Positions 62,995-64,000 of a stretch of 64,000 nt of DNA are shown piece after piece. The position numbers were made by a program, and so were the translations under genes. Each line of letters begins with the position of its first letter. Positions within the stretch are counted from its first letter, which is position 1. The DNA comes from Monomorium pharaonis (lineage: Eukaryota > Arthropoda > Insecta > Hymenoptera > Formicidae): the NCBI RefSeq assembly GCF_013373865.1, contig NC_050470.1:22400667-22464666 (forward strand), read 5' to 3'. The notes beneath the pieces were generated by a model. That model was not told the DNA's origin and did not search any database. It saw only the letters and a list, made by a program, of their open reading frames with translations.

Positions 62995-63022
62995 TCTCTC
63001 TCTCTCTCTCTCACTCTCTCTC
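62995..63022. repeat. (CT)n microsatellite
   Basis: About 13 CT units with one CA interruption, in a pyrimidine-rich stretch. Confidence 0.9.
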
Positions 63023-63636
63023 AAACACGTCGCAAAAACTCCTCCCGAAGAGAAGGGATGCAAAAAAACGAGAGAGAGACGCGTTGGTGGGGAAGGCCAG
63101 GCAGGTTCTCAAGTGGAGAACGAGCGGCGAGGATGACCGAAGGCTCGCTCCCCGTGTATGCAATTGAATTTCAATTTCGCGCTCGACATCGACGCGATGC
63201 CGCGCAATAATCGCGAGATCAATGCATTTCGTACGGTGCTTTGCGCTTCTTAATAGTATCGACACTCTCTCAGCTCGCGACAGCTTATTCCGCATGAATA
63301 ATCTTATAATTTAAAAGACATTTAAAGACCTGTCGTCGAAAAGAAAGTATTGAAATATACGGGACGCGTGATTTCCTTATAAATTTAAGTTTCCACAGCG
63401 GCGGACTATCATCTGATAAATCGGATACCAAAGTAGTTTCAGAGTTCTTTTTAAACGAGAGAAAAGGGCTGAAGATTATTACTTGAAGATTATATTCTAT
63501 AATATCTACAGGCACACGTTTACCACGAGTTCGTTACAGAGGAGGTCTATCATCAATTCACGTCATTATAAGTCGCTGCAGATTAATATTGCGGCGGTTA
63601 TTTCACAATAAAGAATTATATAAAATATTGCGCAAA

Positions 63637-63655
63637 TTACGTTACGTTACGTTAC
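63637..63655. repeat. (TTACG)n short pentamer repeat
   Basis: Three full TTACG units and a partial fourth. It is not the TTAGG telomere repeat of insects. Confidence 0.85.
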
Positions 63656-64000
63656 ATACAGAGGTCCGCTTGCAGAGACGTACAGGATTAAACCATGAAC
63701 GTACGCGAAATTATCCAGGTAGCCTGTAAATTAGATATTAGATTGTATTCATTGGGGGCCATTTGAGTCTATGGCGTGTAAATTATACGATTAAACCGTT
63801 TAGTACGGGCGTTTTCTTGTTCCGGTACGTGCCCGTTGCCCGAGCGTGTTCCGCGCGTAGACAACGTCTCGCGGTAAATGCGCCAATTACCGTCGGATAA
63901 AGTCGACACACGCTAGAATTGAAATTCAACTTTGTAGAAAGGAAGACAGATTGCGGGGCTCCAGGCCCGCGAGGTCACGTCTCTCTCGGCCCGCGTCGCT

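Larger units (their letters stand above)
50094..64000. other. Non-coding right flank
   Basis: No gene recognised. GC-rich, CpG-dense blocks (about 50150-50560, 50940-52480, 52850-54020, 54140-54780, 55170-55560, 55790-56330, 56640-57240, 57700-58220, 59040-59420, 62150-63300, 63640-64000) alternate with AT-rich blocks. The longest frames (50947-51363 plus, 62398-62934 plus, 62487-63014 minus) lack recognisable domains, and the last two lie on opposite strands of the same DNA. Simple repeats, an orphan transposon end and a G-quadruplex motif are listed separately. Confidence 0.55.

Noticed and set aside
62398..63014. Overlapping frames of 178 (plus) and 175 (minus) codons
   Set aside because: Both strands are open over the same pyrimidine-rich, GC-rich DNA. 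The products are Ser/Pro/Arg-rich and include a microsatellite, so stop-codon scarcity explains them.
63637..63655. Telomeric repeat
   Set aside because: The unit is TTACG, not TTAGG, and only about four copies exist.
1..64000. tRNA, rRNA or snRNA genes
   Set aside because: I looked for GGTTCGA-type tRNA B-box sequences and found no match that could be folded into a cloverleaf. No rRNA-like conserved block was noticed. A covariance-model search would be decisive.

Overview
The window looks like nuclear DNA of an insect, most likely a hymenopteran and quite possibly an ant. This is inferred from alternating CpG-dense GC-rich islands and very AT-rich stretches, many short simple repeats, GT-AG introns, and transposon proteins of an arthropod type. 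No prokaryotic gene organisation is present. I recognise no host protein-coding gene, tRNA or rRNA. The two flanks (1-12070 and 50094-64000) and the spacer 19442-28871 read as intergenic or intronic DNA.

Region A (12073-19439) is a complete 7.37-kb DNA transposon. It has 11-bp perfect terminal inverted repeats that start CACGG, a TA duplication on both sides, and subterminal clusters of an ACCAGA/TCTGGT motif. Two genes lie on the minus strand inside it. The promoter-proximal gene is split into 11 exons (18715 down to 15267). All ten introns are GT-AG and all junctions keep frame, giving a 509-residue protein with an N-terminal SAM domain. The second gene (14997 down to 12493) is an uninterrupted 834-codon reading frame with two N-terminal C2H2 fingers and a large transposase-like body. 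Both look intact, so the copy may be young or recently active. The layout and ends fit the CACTA/EnSpm (CMC) group; this assignment is inferred.

Region B (28874-50091) is a 21.2-kb block bounded by 95-96-bp inverted repeats, about 90% identical, which start CACTG and abut TA on both sides. It also looks like a CACTA-type element, but its interior is almost entirely one satellite array. About 121 head-to-tail copies of a 164-bp, roughly 71% AT unit run from about 29440 to 49265. The outermost copies at both ends are diverged and resemble each other, the interior is homogenised, and there are clear higher-order blocks: a six-unit (982-bp) duplication, and a second copy of several kb of array about 13.28 kb further on. 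No reading frame of note lies inside the array.

The rest holds simple repeats, two canonical G-quadruplex motifs, several palindromes and one orphan CACGG-type transposon end at 54954. The two most notable items are the two-gene SAM plus zinc-finger transposon, and the satellite array enclosed by transposon ends.
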